Assembly (NCBI GenBank): GCA_024235215.1
Contig: JACKMU010000002.1
Location: forward strand, 496,001 to 560,000
Reading direction: 5' to 3'
Source of the DNA: Chromatiaceae bacterium
GTDB lineage: Bacteria > Pseudomonadota > Gammaproteobacteria > Chromatiales > Chromatiaceae
Length of the DNA: 64,000 nucleotides
This document shows, piece by piece, positions 42,333 to 51,803 of the stretch. Each line of letters starts with the position of its first letter. Position 1 is the first letter of the stretch. The notes under the pieces were generated by a model that was not told the origin of the DNA, did not search any database, and saw only the letters and a list, made by a program, of their open reading frames with translations. The position numbers were made by a program, and so were the translations under genes.

Positions 42333-45113
42333 ATGCCATATTTCAAAAACTTTTTGCCAGCAGTTCCAATCCTAGCGACCGTATTGTTTCTCCTTGCTGC
42401 GTGCGGAGAACATACTTCAGCCCAAACGTTGATCGCCAGAGCCCAACAGTATATCGATAAACAAGACTACTCCTCGGCGACAATCGAATTGAAAGCCCTG
42501 CTGCAGAAAGAACCCGACAACCACGAGGCACGCTGGTTGCTGGGAACAGTCTATCTGGAAAGGGGGAATGGTGCCGCTGCGGAGAAAGAGTTGAAACGCG
42601 CGAATGAGCTGGGTGTGCAGGAAGGCTCTGTCGCGCCATTACTAGCCAGAGCGTTATTGCTGCAGGACAAGCCTGATGACGTTTTAAACATGAATCCGCC
42701 AACAGGAATGACGCAAAAGTCAAAAGCAGAGTTTATTGCCGCCATTGGATTGGCGCATATGCTGAAGAATGAAACAGAGCGCGCACTGGAATTCACCAGT
42801 CAGGCAGTGGCACTGGCGAAAGACTCCAGATTCGTCTCCAGCGCAAGAATCCGGGTGTTGATGTCAAATGAAGCATACGACGAAGCCGGATCCTTGCTCG
42901 ACAATTTGATTGAGAATAATCCTGATTATGGTCCTGCATGGAGTCTGGCTGGTGAATTCGAAAACAGGAAAGGCAATCTGGAAAAATCTGAACAGGCGTA
43001 TACGCAGGCGATAGAAAAACGTCAAGTCAATTTCACAGACAGATTGAATCGAGCATTGGTGCGAATACAACGTGAAGATTATGACGCCGCCCTGACCGAT
43101 GCAGTGTTCCTAAACAAGTCTTTCCCAAAGTTGCAGGGTGGATGGTACGTAGCAGGCTTGGCACATTTCCTCATGAAAAACTTCGTGAAGGCGGAGGAGG
43201 CTCTGCAACAATCATTCCGCCTTGGCGACAATCATGTGCCTACCCTGGTGATTCTCGGACTCACAAACCTGAATCTCGGCAAAGTGTTCCAGTCGACGGA
43301 ATTGGCCGAGCGAGCGGTCTCCCTGGCGCCGACACTGTCTGGTGCACGCCTGCTGATGGCCATCGTCGATCTGCGTAACGGTAAGCCGAATGAGTCGGAG
43401 GATATGGTGCGCCCCGTGTTGCAGACTCTGCCCGATTTTTTGCCGGCGAAGATCCTTTTGGCGACATCACTACGGCGTCAGGGTAAAGAGGAAGAGGCGA
43501 TACAGATTCTGGAGAACGTCGCTTTGACGGATCCTGAGTCCGAATATCTCCAGACTCAGATCGGACTGGAACTGCTTCGAGCCAACCGTCCAGAGAGAGC
43601 AATCAATGTCCTGGAGAAGACGGTTGCACGCACTCCCCAGTCTGCAAACCCAAATACTGCCCTGATTGGTGCCCTTCTCAAAGAGCAAAAATTCGAGGAG
43701 GCCCGGTTAGCCGCAGAACGCTACCATCAACAGAATCCGGACGATACCGATGGACTGCGCATGTTGGGAATCGCCCAGTTTGGTAAAGGAGAGCTCGAGC
43801 AGGCGAAGCACTCGTTTCAAGAGCTTCTCAAAGCGGTTCCCGGTGACGAAAGGGGTTCCAGCCTGCTCGCCCAAATCCTGCAGTCGGAAAACAATTCAGA
43901 TGGGGCTCGTAAAGTCCTCGAACAAGCCGTATCGAGCAATCCTAAAAGTGCGGGCATGCTTACCGTAATGGCTGCTTTTGAGCGCGAGCAGGGACGGACC
44001 AAGGAGTACAAGGATCTGCTCAGAAAGGCGATCGAGATGGACCCAACCAGAGAGTTGTCAAAGGCAATGTTGGCCAAGCAATTAATGCTGGAGAACGACC
44101 CTCGGGGTGTGACTTCATTGCTGCCCGCTGAATCGAGCTTGAACAACCCAGTACTACTCGACACGAGAGCGCAGGCCAATTTTCAGCTTGGTCAGTTCGA
44201 ACAGGCCCGAGCAGACCTGCTCAGACTCACCACAGCCTATCCTCAGTCACCGAAATTAGCCTATCGCCTCGCCCGGGTTTACGCCAGCCTGGGAGATCGG
44301 CAGAACATGGAGAAATCACTTAAAGCGGCCAAAGCACTTGGACCCGATGATTTTGAAATCACCCACGCCTGGGCTAGACTACTCGCGGCGACCGGAAATG
44401 CCGAGGAGGCTGCATTGCAGGCCTCGAAACTGGGATCCGACAGCGACCAAGCCACACGGGAAACCCGTTCATTCGTCGCACAAAAAGCGGGTGATACGGC
44501 TGAAGTGCTGCGTCTCGCACAACTCAGTTTTGCTCAACTTCCGTCTACCCAGACCCTGCTCGACCTGGTAAAGGCCAGGATTGCATCCAACCAATCCATT
44601 GAGGCTGAAAAATTGCTCACTGGGTGGCTTGAAGAACACCCGGATGATGACACGGCAGCTGTTGCACTGGGCGAGCTGTATAGTGCATCCGGCCGCTCAG
44701 AGGAGGCTATTGCCGTGCTGCGTCCGTTTGCTGACAAACAGCCTCCCAACGTCGCGCTTCTGAATAATCTTGCGTGGCAGATTAAGCACAGCGACCCTGC
44801 CCGTGCGGTCGCCTTGGCGCAGAAAGCCTACGATACGGCGCCCAGAGACCATGCTGTGCTTGACACCTATATGCTCGCCCTGGCGGAAAACGGACAAACT
44901 GATCGCGCGCTCGCCCTGGTCGAGCAGGCTATAAATGAAGAATCCACAAAAGGTGCCCTCTTTTTCAAACTGCGCCGAATCGAGATTCACGAGTTGGCCG
45001 GTAACAAAGCTGAGGCCAATAAGTTTCTCGCAACCATGAATGAATCCGAAGTCCCAGCAGCCCTGATCGAACACTTCCGCACACTGAAAAAACGACTTGC
45101 TGACAGTCGCTGA
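42333..45113 (+). CDS. TPR-repeat lipoprotein, PEP-CTERM system PrsT type
   Basis: A 926-residue TPR protein with a lipoprotein signal: VPILATVLFLLAAC, the Cys at residue 24 being the lipid site. It opens LIARAQQYIDKQDYSSATIELKALLQ and has about 20 TPR units (for instance PALLNNLAWQ-like VALLNNLAWQIKHSDPARAVALAQKAYDTAP near the end). This is the form called PrsT in exosortase A systems. It reads divergently from a paralogue of similar size. It probably acts at the inner or outer membrane in surface protein or polysaccharide assembly. No exosortase gene is in the window. Confidence 0.8.
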   Translation: MPYFKNFLPAVPILATVLFLLAACGEHTSAQTLIARAQQYIDKQDYSSATIELKALLQKEPDNHEARWLLGTVYLERGNGAAAEKELKRANELGVQEGSVAPLLARALLLQDKPDDVLNMNPPTGMTQKSKAEFIAAIGLAHMLKNETERALEFTSQAVALAKDSRFVSSARIRVLMSNEAYDEAGSLLDNLIENNPDYGPAWSLAGEFENRKGNLEKSEQAYTQAIEKRQVNFTDRLNRALVRIQREDYDAALTDAVFLNKSFPKLQGGWYVAGLAHFLMKNFVKAEEALQQSFRLGDNHVPTLVILGLTNLNLGKVFQSTELAERAVSLAPTLSGARLLMAIVDLRNGKPNESEDMVRPVLQTLPDFLPAKILLATSLRRQGKEEEAIQILENVALTDPESEYLQTQIGLELLRANRPERAINVLEKTVARTPQSANPNTALIGALLKEQKFEEARLAAERYHQQNPDDTDGLRMLGIAQFGKGELEQAKHSFQELLKAVPGDERGSSLLAQILQSENNSDGARKVLEQAVSSNPKSAGMLTVMAAFEREQGRTKEYKDLLRKAIEMDPTRELSKAMLAKQLMLENDPRGVTSLLPAESSLNNPVLLDTRAQANFQLGQFEQARADLLRLTTAYPQSPKLAYRLARVYASLGDRQNMEKSLKAAKALGPDDFEITHAWARLLAATGNAEEAALQASKLGSDSDQATRETRSFVAQKAGDTAEVLRLAQLSFAQLPSTQTLLDLVKARIASNQSIEAEKLLTGWLEEHPDDDTAAVALGELYSASGRSEEAIAVLRPFADKQPPNVALLNNLAWQIKHSDPARAVALAQKAYDTAPRDHAVLDTYMLALAENGQTDRALALVEQAINEESTKGALFFKLRRIEIHELAGNKAEANKFLATMNESEVPAALIEHFRTLKKRLADSR

Positions 45114-45959
45114 TTCAATTGTGGAGCAAATATCCCGAATAAATAACACCTGGAGCCTGTCGGATTATGGGGGATCGTAGCGAGTAAGTGGAAACCTCCC
45201 TAGCCCGACAAGCCCCTGGTGTCCTGATACCAACCGAGTCGTCACCATCGTCCACGCAATCTTTTCTTTAAGGACCGGAAGAGACCTCTGTTGAAGAGAT
45301 TCCAACCCGTTCCGAACCGCATGGATTCGCCGTGTCGAGCGTGCCTGCACGCTGCTACAGTCTGCATAGCGGACCAACTACGCTAGTTGTGGGTTCTGCC
45401 CGGGCGGCACATCGAAACCGACCCGCTCAGGCGGAGGTTTATTACGCGATTACCCCCGGATCGAGGAATCGCTAAAACACCCCACAAGCTACCTGTATAT
45501 GCCATGCCTTTCCGGCGAAATTATTCCAGCCTGAGCAACGCGCGATTTTGAGAGAGTGGAAAATCCGCTCTACGGGGATGTGCCATCGTGCCGGAATGCA
45601 TTGGTCCGACTCACTCACTGTTGCAACCTCTTGCCAGGAAAACAGATTGGGTTTGATCATGCCAGGGAGACGCCTGTTCGATCAGTAAACTTGACAGCGG
45701 CCAACCTCTCGTGGTGACTGCCTTTGTGAGTAAACTCTGTCCGGCATCAGGGGTGAAAATTCGACGCAAAGTCGCGACTTCCTGGCAAGCTCATTGATCG
45801 TATGTTCATCCGTGAACCAAAAGCATCCTCAAAAGGCTACTCACCGATAATGCATTGTTTTATCGGGTAATCTATTTTCGTGCCTGCTGAATTTAAGGGT
45901 GAATCCGCGAAGTTCGATTAGTGGGATCCTTGTCCAGCCAAGTGCGTCAAGCCGGGTGC
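45114..45959. other. Long non-coding stretch with a transposable-element end
   Basis: About 850 bases. 45152-45180 repeats the first 29 bases of the MITE end at 61366 with two differences (GGAGCCTGTCGGATTATGGG). Short frames at 45165-45377 and 45472-45660 (minus) have no recognisable motif. The stretch looks like decayed mobile DNA between the TPR gene and an intron remnant. Confidence 0.5.
45152..45222. repeat. Degenerate copy of the MITE terminal sequence
   Basis: GGAGCCTGTCGG-A-TTATG-GGGGATCGTAG here matches the left end of the 61361-61530 element. A poor inverted copy, CCGACAAGCCCCTGG, lies at 45202-45216. Internal sequence differs, so this is a fragment or a separate, internally deleted member. 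Confidence 0.5.
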
Positions 45960-46440
45960 AGCAATCGGCATAGGTGCGATCAGTCTACCCGATCGTTCCC
46001 CTGCCACACCACCCGGCATGCGGGCCCGCACCGGGCGGTTCGAGAAGTGGAGGTCATGAGAGTCGAGGTAAACCCAGGCGATCAAAGTAGCCAATCGTCA
46101 ATACACTGTTGAGCAGCATTGCACTGTTGCGCCACCAGCAACGTGAATTGGCTGCAATCCGCCTTGCCACGTTTTCAGATGCTCCCAGTGGCAGCAACTC
46201 TCGATATTGAGTCTTGCCTCGTTTCCATTTTTTCAGCTGTATTGCCCGTAGCCGATGGCGAAGCCACTCGTCCAGCCGACGCCAGACACCCGGCGTCTGC
46301 GCCAGACCAAAGTAGCTTTTCCATCCCAACAGATTACTTCTCAGGCATGCAATGGTATACGACGGCGACTGGCTGTTGCTGCACCGCGTCAGCTGCCTGA
46401 CACGCTGCTTAAAGCCATCCATAGCCTTGAGAGTGTGCCC
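45960..46440 (-). mobile_element. 3' remnant of a group II intron
   Basis: On the minus strand a maturase fragment (46054-46437) is followed by RNA sequence resembling domain V and VI. GAACCGCCCGGTGCGGGCCC and GCATGCCGGGTGGTGTGG (46044 to about 46008) form the domain V hairpin. The GATCGGGTAGACTGATCGC stretch after it should be domain VI with the 3' end near 45960. The 5' ribozyme domains and most of the reverse transcriptase are missing, so it is dead. This ending is common in proteobacterial introns. Confidence 0.7.
46054..46437 (-). pseudogene. Group II intron reverse transcriptase/maturase, C-terminal fragment
   Basis: About 128 C-terminal residues of an intron-encoded protein. It retains the thumb/maturase domain pattern FKQRVRQLTRCSNSQ, LLGWKSYFGLAQTPGVWRRL, DEWLRHRLRAIQLKKWKRGK and, at the end, VLTIGYFDRLGLPRL. 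The reverse-transcriptase palm with its YADD motif is absent. It is truncated at its 5' side a few bases from the terminator of the PEP-CTERM gene. The frame itself is intact, which suggests fairly recent loss. Confidence 0.82.
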
Positions 46441-46460
46441 ATGCAAGGCACACATAAAAA

Positions 46461-46493
46461 AACCCCTTCGGTTTTACAACCAAAGGGGTTTTG
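46461..46493. terminator. Bidirectional terminator downstream of the PEP-CTERM gene
   Basis: AACCCCTTCGGTT and AACCAAAGGGGTT form a stem with one mismatch around a short loop, with A-run on one side and T-run on the other. It lies about 80 bases after the stop of the minus-strand PEP-CTERM gene. Confidence 0.85.
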
Positions 46494-46576
46494 CTTTACA
46501 GCTCGGCTATCGAACCTGAGAATAAACCAATCTACTTGTTGCGATAATCCTCAGGCTGTACCTATTGGCGCTGATG

Positions 46577-47425
46577 TCAAGCTGATTTGCGACGGCGTGT
46601 TGCACCGATACCGAGCAGGCTGGCACCCAGCAACAGCAACGATGCCGGCTCCGGAACTGCCAGGAACTCGATGTCCGTGTCGCTACGGGCATCAGCATCA
46701 TTGGTCAGCAAATTACCGCCCAGCAGATCACCTGAACCAACGATATCGGTCGCGGCATCGCCGTTACACTGGAACGGGCCAAGCGGGAAGCAGTCGATAC
46801 CGATCGGGGTAATCTTATAGCCGGTGTTGTTGGTCAAAACCGTCAGGGCGAAGTTGAACGCACCGACCTTGGTGGATGCATTCGCAGTTCTCACCGCATT
46901 GATGTCTTCAGCAGCGTTCAGCGCAACCCATTCGTCATCCAGGTCGGTACCGATGCCAGCTACCATCCACAACGCACCATCGGTTGCCTTGTTCGTGCAG
47001 TCAACCAGACTCACGCAGTTCGGCGGAACGATGTTCAAGTCAGGAGTGGGGTCCAGGAACAGTGCCAGCATGGCACCTGCTCCGTAAGTGGCCTCAAATG
47101 CAGCGGAAGGGCCAAAGGAGTAGTTGAACAGACCAGGTGTCGCGGTAGGAACTTTCGCGGTTACCTGGATATGGCTCACTGCGGTCAGCTCACCGAAGCT
47201 GGGGGTCGACTGAGAGCCGATACCACCCACTTCGAACACCTTGCCGAACTCGGCAACGGCGAAGAGTTCATCGCCAACATCCAGTGCGTCATCAGCATCG
47301 ACGTCCGTTATAAAGAAGTCGAGGTTGTCGTCCTCCAGCCCGGTGTGGGGGTAGAGGCTCAAAGCATTCGCATTGATGCTCAAGCTGCCCAGCGCCATGG
47401 CGATAAGGGTTGTTTTAAGTCTCAT
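46577..47425 (-). CDS. PEP-CTERM sorted surface protein
   Basis: A 282-residue exported protein (ATG at 47425) with a signal peptide MRLKTTLIAMALGSLSINANA. At the C-terminus it has a PEP-CTERM sorting signal: VPEPASLLLLGASLLGIGATRRRKSA, that is the VPEP motif, a membrane helix and an Arg cluster. Exosortase is expected to cut there and pass the protein to the surface. The middle is acidic, of low complexity, with two Cys pairs (PPNCVSLVDC and GIDCFPLGPFQC). No enzyme domain is seen. A strong sigma-54 promoter lies upstream and a terminator downstream, so it is transcribed alone. Confidence 0.9.
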   Translation of the reverse strand: MRLKTTLIAMALGSLSINANALSLYPHTGLEDDNLDFFITDVDADDALDVGDELFAVAEFGKVFEVGGIGSQSTPSFGELTAVSHIQVTAKVPTATPGLFNYSFGPSAAFEATYGAGAMLALFLDPTPDLNIVPPNCVSLVDCTNKATDGALWMVAGIGTDLDDEWVALNAAEDINAVRTANASTKVGAFNFALTVLTNNTGYKITPIGIDCFPLGPFQCNGDAATDIVGSGDLLGGNLLTNDADARSDTDIEFLAVPEPASLLLLGASLLGIGATRRRKSA

Positions 47426-47547
47426 TGTATTTACTCCGTTTTGTTGGTATTTCAGATTGTGATCAACATTCGCATCCGTGTAGAGAGGGAACAATGCGAC
47501 TGGTTTTCGCGTTTCTTTTGAACCCTTTCCTTACTGCCCTTAAATAA

Positions 47548-47562
47548 GCAACTTAGGTGCCA
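47548..47562 (-). promoter_or_regulatory. Sigma-54 promoter of the PEP-CTERM gene
   Basis: Read on the minus strand: TGGCAC-CTAAG-TTGC, which fits the -24/-12 consensus TGGCAC-N5-TTGC at every fixed base. Transcription would start near 47536, 110 bases before the ATG. The two-component pair PrsK/PrsR with sigma-54 controls PEP-CTERM genes in several bacteria, which fits. Confidence 0.85.
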
Positions 47563-48646
47563 AAAATAAATATTTCTGTAATAACAACGAGATAAACCTT
47601 CCCCGATCGGTCCTTCATCCTTCCGACAGGTAAAGCTGTAAAAATTACTGACAGTAGAGTGGAGCATGCTGCTAAATTCCTCTGGAAATGCTATCTGAAG
47701 TCCCATTTTTCACGCTTGCCCATCCCGGAGGCTCATGTCGTCATGCGTACCAAGACATAAAAAGGGTTTCGCAGACAAACGGACGATTCAGGATCAAGTC
47801 AAAAATTCCCGGACAAGGCAATATTGCTACTGAGACCCCATATACCAGACAAGATGAAACCGGTGCGGTCCTTGTCTACACTTGCCACTGCGGCTCGGGT
47901 TTAAAGCGGTATACTTAGATGCAATTGGAAGAGGCCATAATATATTAAAGTGTAGCTGGTTGAACACGGCGGAGAGCTTGTGAGGCTGGGTTTAATCGCT
48001 GCTCATTCCTGTCTGATTTCCTTGAGCTAAGCTCACATGTCAACAAGTTATTGTATTTACTAAAAATACGCAGACAATAAGAATGTGTCTGCCCCAAGAA
48101 TGAACACCGATCTGTGAGTCTGTGAGGCAGGAGTGAATCTGCATCTCATTTTTTTAACCCCAATAGCCGAGGGAGACTTGAATCTCTCTGGAAAAGCAGT
48201 CGCCAGATGATCAGATAACCGGCATGGCTATTGATCTGAAACAAGGACCCTGGCGACAATAAACCCATACTGTATTCCGGCAGGCGTTTGACGCACGGAG
48301 CGACTTGGAGCGTGGCATGCAGAGCGCATTCACTTGCCCGATGAGCGGATCTTCAACTGTCGCCAAATAATGCGTGGCCATGGACTGTTGATGCCACACT
48401 AGCCGCTAAGGCACGCAAAGATTGCCGGTGTGGTGTATCAGCACCCTGTATCAAATCTTTGACCCGGGAACTATCGCGCACTCTGTTCCTGTTTGAAGCG
48501 GGTGATTGCGAAGTGCTACCCGTATCGAACCCACCGATAAACAAGTTGCACCGCGACCCTGACAGTAGCCACATACAGAGACCGAATTGGCCGACCTCCT
48601 GGCGCCAGCGATGCGACCCCAGACAGCCGGAACCTATCAAATCCGT
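47563..48646. other. Long stretch without a supportable gene
   Basis: About 1.1 kb upstream of the sigma-54 promoter. Short frames at 48211-48399 and 48353-48640 (minus) and 48459-48722 (plus) have no motif that I recognise. Abrupt changes in composition suggest transposon debris. An enhancer site for a sigma-54 activator could lie in the first 200 bases but was not identified. Confidence 0.4.
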
Positions 48647-49705
48647 TCATAAAGCATCATCGGTTTTGTATATCTTTTCCAACGGAACTCTTCGTGAAGG
48701 GACGTGTTGTTGCGAGGGGTAGCCAACCCGAAGCAGCATATGGACATTGCTACTTGCACCAAAAATCTCTTTTTTCTTCTTCAGCAGCCTGTCTGTAGTT
48801 GATTTCAGGTGGGAGGGTATGCTTTTTTCGCCCGCACGTATTAATTGATCACTGACAACATAATAGGGATGTACAGCCAATCCTGCTTCATTAATCAGGA
48901 TCCAGGCGCGCTCCAAAATGCGCCCCGCGTCTATTTCGTGCTTTTTACCCCTGGGACCAAGGATCGAGATGACTGCGCCAGCTTTCTTGAAATTGGTCGC
49001 CTCTATTGCGGCGAGCAAGCGGTATCCTCCCAGTCGATTTAGTATTTCCATACGCTTCCAATCTTTGATCAGATTCAACAGTGCTCGTCCGCCAAATGGA
49101 AGTGCCAGCGTCTCGACGTCCAATCCATCACCTTTAGCCGCTTCTTCCGGAGTGAATCTCAGAGATTCACCAAGCCATTCATGCAGTTCTTTCATCTGGA
49201 ACCGCATCTCCGATGCAGTCTTGACCAGTCCAGCGATTTGTGCGATTGGTCCCTTGCCGGAGAAAATCCTGAGTCCCGCTTCCCCCTCGCGTATACTGGA
49301 AAGCCCATCCATTACAGGTGACGGAAGCCCTGAGTCCTTGAAAGGAAACCTGTTGGTATGGCGTGTAAAAAGAGGGTGACTCCACGCATCTGCCGGAACT
49401 TTGATATCTGTGTCGACCTCAATATCGCCGAAAATTTCAGGCTGTGTGGTAGGAGTCCAACGGGCGGATATACCGGAGGCATGTTGTGCTAAAGCGAGAT
49501 TTTCTAGCACTGCGCCCATAGTGAGCCGTATCGCATGGCTTTCCAGACTGAATATTCGATTGGCTCGGCCTTCGTCAAATTTCAACAATAGTCGTTTACC
49601 ATCCCAAATGAAACACCAGGGCTGGGAATTGTCCGCGGAAGGAGCTTTGTGAGCGGCACTCAGGAGATAATAAACAGACTCTGGTAGATCCAATGCTTTT
49701 GCCAT
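48647..49705 (-). CDS. Nitroreductase-fold protein, Rv1355c-like
   Basis: A 352-residue protein (ATG at 49705; GTG at 49717 also possible). It contains the FMN-site pattern HKAPSADNSQPWCFIWDGKRL near the N-terminus and continues with GAVLENLALAQHASG and, later, RILERAWILINEAGLAVHPYYV. This is the long, divergent nitroreductase type that in Rv1355c-family proteins is fused after a ThiF domain. Here the ThiF-like gene is separate, 1.2 kb away. Substrate unknown. It reads divergently from the O-methyltransferase with about 120 bases between. Confidence 0.7.
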   Translation of the reverse strand: MAKALDLPESVYYLLSAAHKAPSADNSQPWCFIWDGKRLLLKFDEGRANRIFSLESHAIRLTMGAVLENLALAQHASGISARWTPTTQPEIFGDIEVDTDIKVPADAWSHPLFTRHTNRFPFKDSGLPSPVMDGLSSIREGEAGLRIFSGKGPIAQIAGLVKTASEMRFQMKELHEWLGESLRFTPEEAAKGDGLDVETLALPFGGRALLNLIKDWKRMEILNRLGGYRLLAAIEATNFKKAGAVISILGPRGKKHEIDAGRILERAWILINEAGLAVHPYYVVSDQLIRAGEKSIPSHLKSTTDRLLKKKKEIFGASSNVHMLLRVGYPSQQHVPSRRVPLEKIYKTDDAL

Positions 49706-49825
49706 TTCGAAATACACTGTAAAGTTAAGTTATCAGGCTTTTGGACGCAGGTATATTGGGAAATCGTAGCGGGTTTCATACAGCTGCATCCATGTGTTTT
49801 TTTCATTATTACAGGGTTAGATTAG

Positions 49826-50866
49826 ATGACTACCAAGAATATGGAAATAGATTACAACGGCTTGATGCTCATTTCTGAAGGGCATGCAGCCTTTCAAGTC
49901 CTTTGGGCCGCGGTTGAACTGGGTGTATTTGAAGCCCTGTCCGAACACCCCGGCATGACAAGAGCTGAGATTGCTGAACGGCTAACGCTACAGGAGCAAC
50001 CCACCCGGATTCTGATGGTTGCGCTAGCAGCGCTGGGCTTGGTGAGAAAGGAGGGAGATAACTTTTTCAATGCGGCTTTGACAGAAGAGTATCTGATCGG
50101 TGACAAGCCAGGCAGTCTGGCGCCGGTATTGGGTTGGCAGCATTACATTGTCTATCCCGGTCTGATCGACTTCGTCGAGGCAATGAAAGAAGGTACTAAT
50201 GTAGGTCTGAAACACTTTCCAGGAGAGGGGGACAGGCTATACCAGAGGCTCGTAAGTCACCCGAAAATCGAAAAGGTTTTTCAGGATGCCATGAGCGCAC
50301 TATCGCAGCAGGCTAATACACAGTTGGTTGAGTCTCTCGACTTAGCGGGAGTAACACACCTCATGGATGTCGGTGGAGGAGATGCTACCAATGCAATCCG
50401 CTTTGCGCGCAAATTCCCACACCTGAAAGTGACGGTGTTTGACTCACCCTCGATCTGCAGAATCGCGCAGGAAAACATTGCAAAACAGGGGATGGAAGAC
50501 CGCGTTGATACCGTACCTGGTGACCTCTTCACCACGCAATATCCGGCAGACATCGATGCCATTATCTACTGTCACATGTTCACCATTTGGTCTCCGGAAG
50601 AGAATCAGCGAATTTTACAGAAAACCTGTGAAGCTTTACCCAAAGGCGGTATGGCGATCATATTCAACATGATGGGGAATGATGATGATACCGGGCCCAT
50701 CAGCACAGCGCTGGGCTCGCTCTATTTTTTGACTATTGCAACAGGCAAAGGGATGCTCTACTCATGGAGAGATTACGAGGAGTGGATGCGTACGGCAGGA
50801 TTTTCCGGCGTGAAAAGAATCGAAGGCTTGCCAATGGAACACGGAGTATTCATCGGTATTAAGTAA
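49826..50866 (+). CDS. SAM-dependent O-methyltransferase
   Basis: A 346-residue enzyme of the plant/bacterial natural-product O-methyltransferase type (acetylserotonin OMT family). The N-terminal winged-helix dimerisation part is LWAAVELGVFEALSEHPGMTRAEIAERL. The SAM-binding motif is HLMDVGGGDATNAIRFARKFP, followed by VTVFDSPSICRIAQENI and VPGDLFTTQYPADIDAII. The usual catalytic His position may be CHMFTIW near residue 250. Such enzymes methylate small hydroxylated or carboxylated metabolites. The ThiF-like gene follows by 79 bases in the same direction. Confidence 0.85.
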   Translation: MTTKNMEIDYNGLMLISEGHAAFQVLWAAVELGVFEALSEHPGMTRAEIAERLTLQEQPTRILMVALAALGLVRKEGDNFFNAALTEEYLIGDKPGSLAPVLGWQHYIVYPGLIDFVEAMKEGTNVGLKHFPGEGDRLYQRLVSHPKIEKVFQDAMSALSQQANTQLVESLDLAGVTHLMDVGGGDATNAIRFARKFPHLKVTVFDSPSICRIAQENIAKQGMEDRVDTVPGDLFTTQYPADIDAIIYCHMFTIWSPEENQRILQKTCEALPKGGMAIIFNMMGNDDDTGPISTALGSLYFLTIATGKGMLYSWRDYEEWMRTAGFSGVKRIEGLPMEHGVFIGIK

Positions 50867-50945
50867 ACAGTCTGCCAATTGACTTAGTATTGGTTCCGGC
50901 GAGATAAAACAGCATATAACCTAAGCATAGGAAAAAGATCGGATC

Positions 50946-51803
50946 ATGGCTTCTTTCGACTATTTTACAGCTTTTCAACGAAACATAGGTTTCCTGAGCA
51001 GACAGGAGCAGGAGCTGGTAAGAGGTGCGAGAGTGGCGATCGCTGGCTTAGGGGGAACGGGAGGCGCTCAGGTTCATGCACTTGCACGAATAGGCGTTGG
51101 AAGATTTACGCTGGCGGATCTCGATACGTATGAACTGGCTAATTTCAACCGTCAGCTTGGTGCGACAATGCACACCATTGGCCACCCCAAAGTCGATGTT
51201 GCCACGGAAATTATCCATGCCATTAATCCTGAAGCGGATGTACGGCAACTGACGGCGGGAATCGGGCCAGAGAGCATTGCCACATTCCTCGAAGAAGCGG
51301 ATCTGGTAATCGACTCCCTCGATTTTTACTGCTTCAAAGAAAGATTTCTACTTTACGCTGAAGCCAGAAAACGAGGATTGTGGGTGCTTACGGCCCCACC
51401 CTTAGGATTTGGCTTTACCCTGCTTTTTTTCGATCCTGATGGGATGAGTTTCATGGACTATTTCGGCTTCAAGGAAGGGATGTCCCAGCGAGACCTCACT
51501 ATTGCGCTGTTTGCCGGAATCGCTCCAAGACCTTATATGCTGAAGTATCTAAATATGGAGGGTCTGGATTTTGGCGCACACCGGCTCCCTTCTGTGGGGG
51601 CAGCGCCATTTCTAATTGCTGGGGTGATGGCCACAGAAACGGTAAAACGGATTACTGGAAAAGGCAAGACATTGGCGGCGCCAACTATCCAGCAATACGA
51701 TGCCATGCTCAACAAGTTCAACCGTCGCACCTACCCAATGGGCATGCGAAGCCCATTGCAGCGTTTCAAGAAACTTCTGATCTCAAAACGAATGCCTGCC
51801 TGA
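50946..51803 (+). CDS. ThiF/MoeB/E1-like adenylyltransferase lacking the usual Cys
   Basis: A 285-residue E1-like enzyme. The ATP site is clear: VAIAGLGGTGGAQVHALARIGVG, LADLDTYELANFNRQ (Arg finger) and HPKVDVATEII. After the D-x-x-D-like VIDSLDFYCFKER block, the catalytic Cys and zinc CxxC motifs of MoeB/ThiF are absent. Adenylation of a C-terminal carboxylate without thioester transfer, or another acyl-adenylate, is therefore likely. The family occurs in biosynthetic clusters and, fused to nitroreductase, in Rv1355c. No small ubiquitin-like partner is visible nearby. Confidence 0.8.
   Translation: MASFDYFTAFQRNIGFLSRQEQELVRGARVAIAGLGGTGGAQVHALARIGVGRFTLADLDTYELANFNRQLGATMHTIGHPKVDVATEIIHAINPEADVRQLTAGIGPESIATFLEEADLVIDSLDFYCFKERFLLYAEARKRGLWVLTAPPLGFGFTLLFFDPDGMSFMDYFGFKEGMSQRDLTIALFAGIAPRPYMLKYLNMEGLDFGAHRLPSVGAAPFLIAGVMATETVKRITGKGKTLAAPTIQQYDAMLNKFNRRTYPMGMRSPLQRFKKLLISKRMPA

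Noticed and set aside
45472..45660. 62-codon minus-strand frame
   Set aside because: No ribosome site, motif or family resemblance; it lies in decayed non-coding DNA.
48211..48722. Overlapping short frames on both strands, possible transposase pieces
   Set aside because: I could not match any stretch to a named transposase family, so they are listed only as unexplained sequence.
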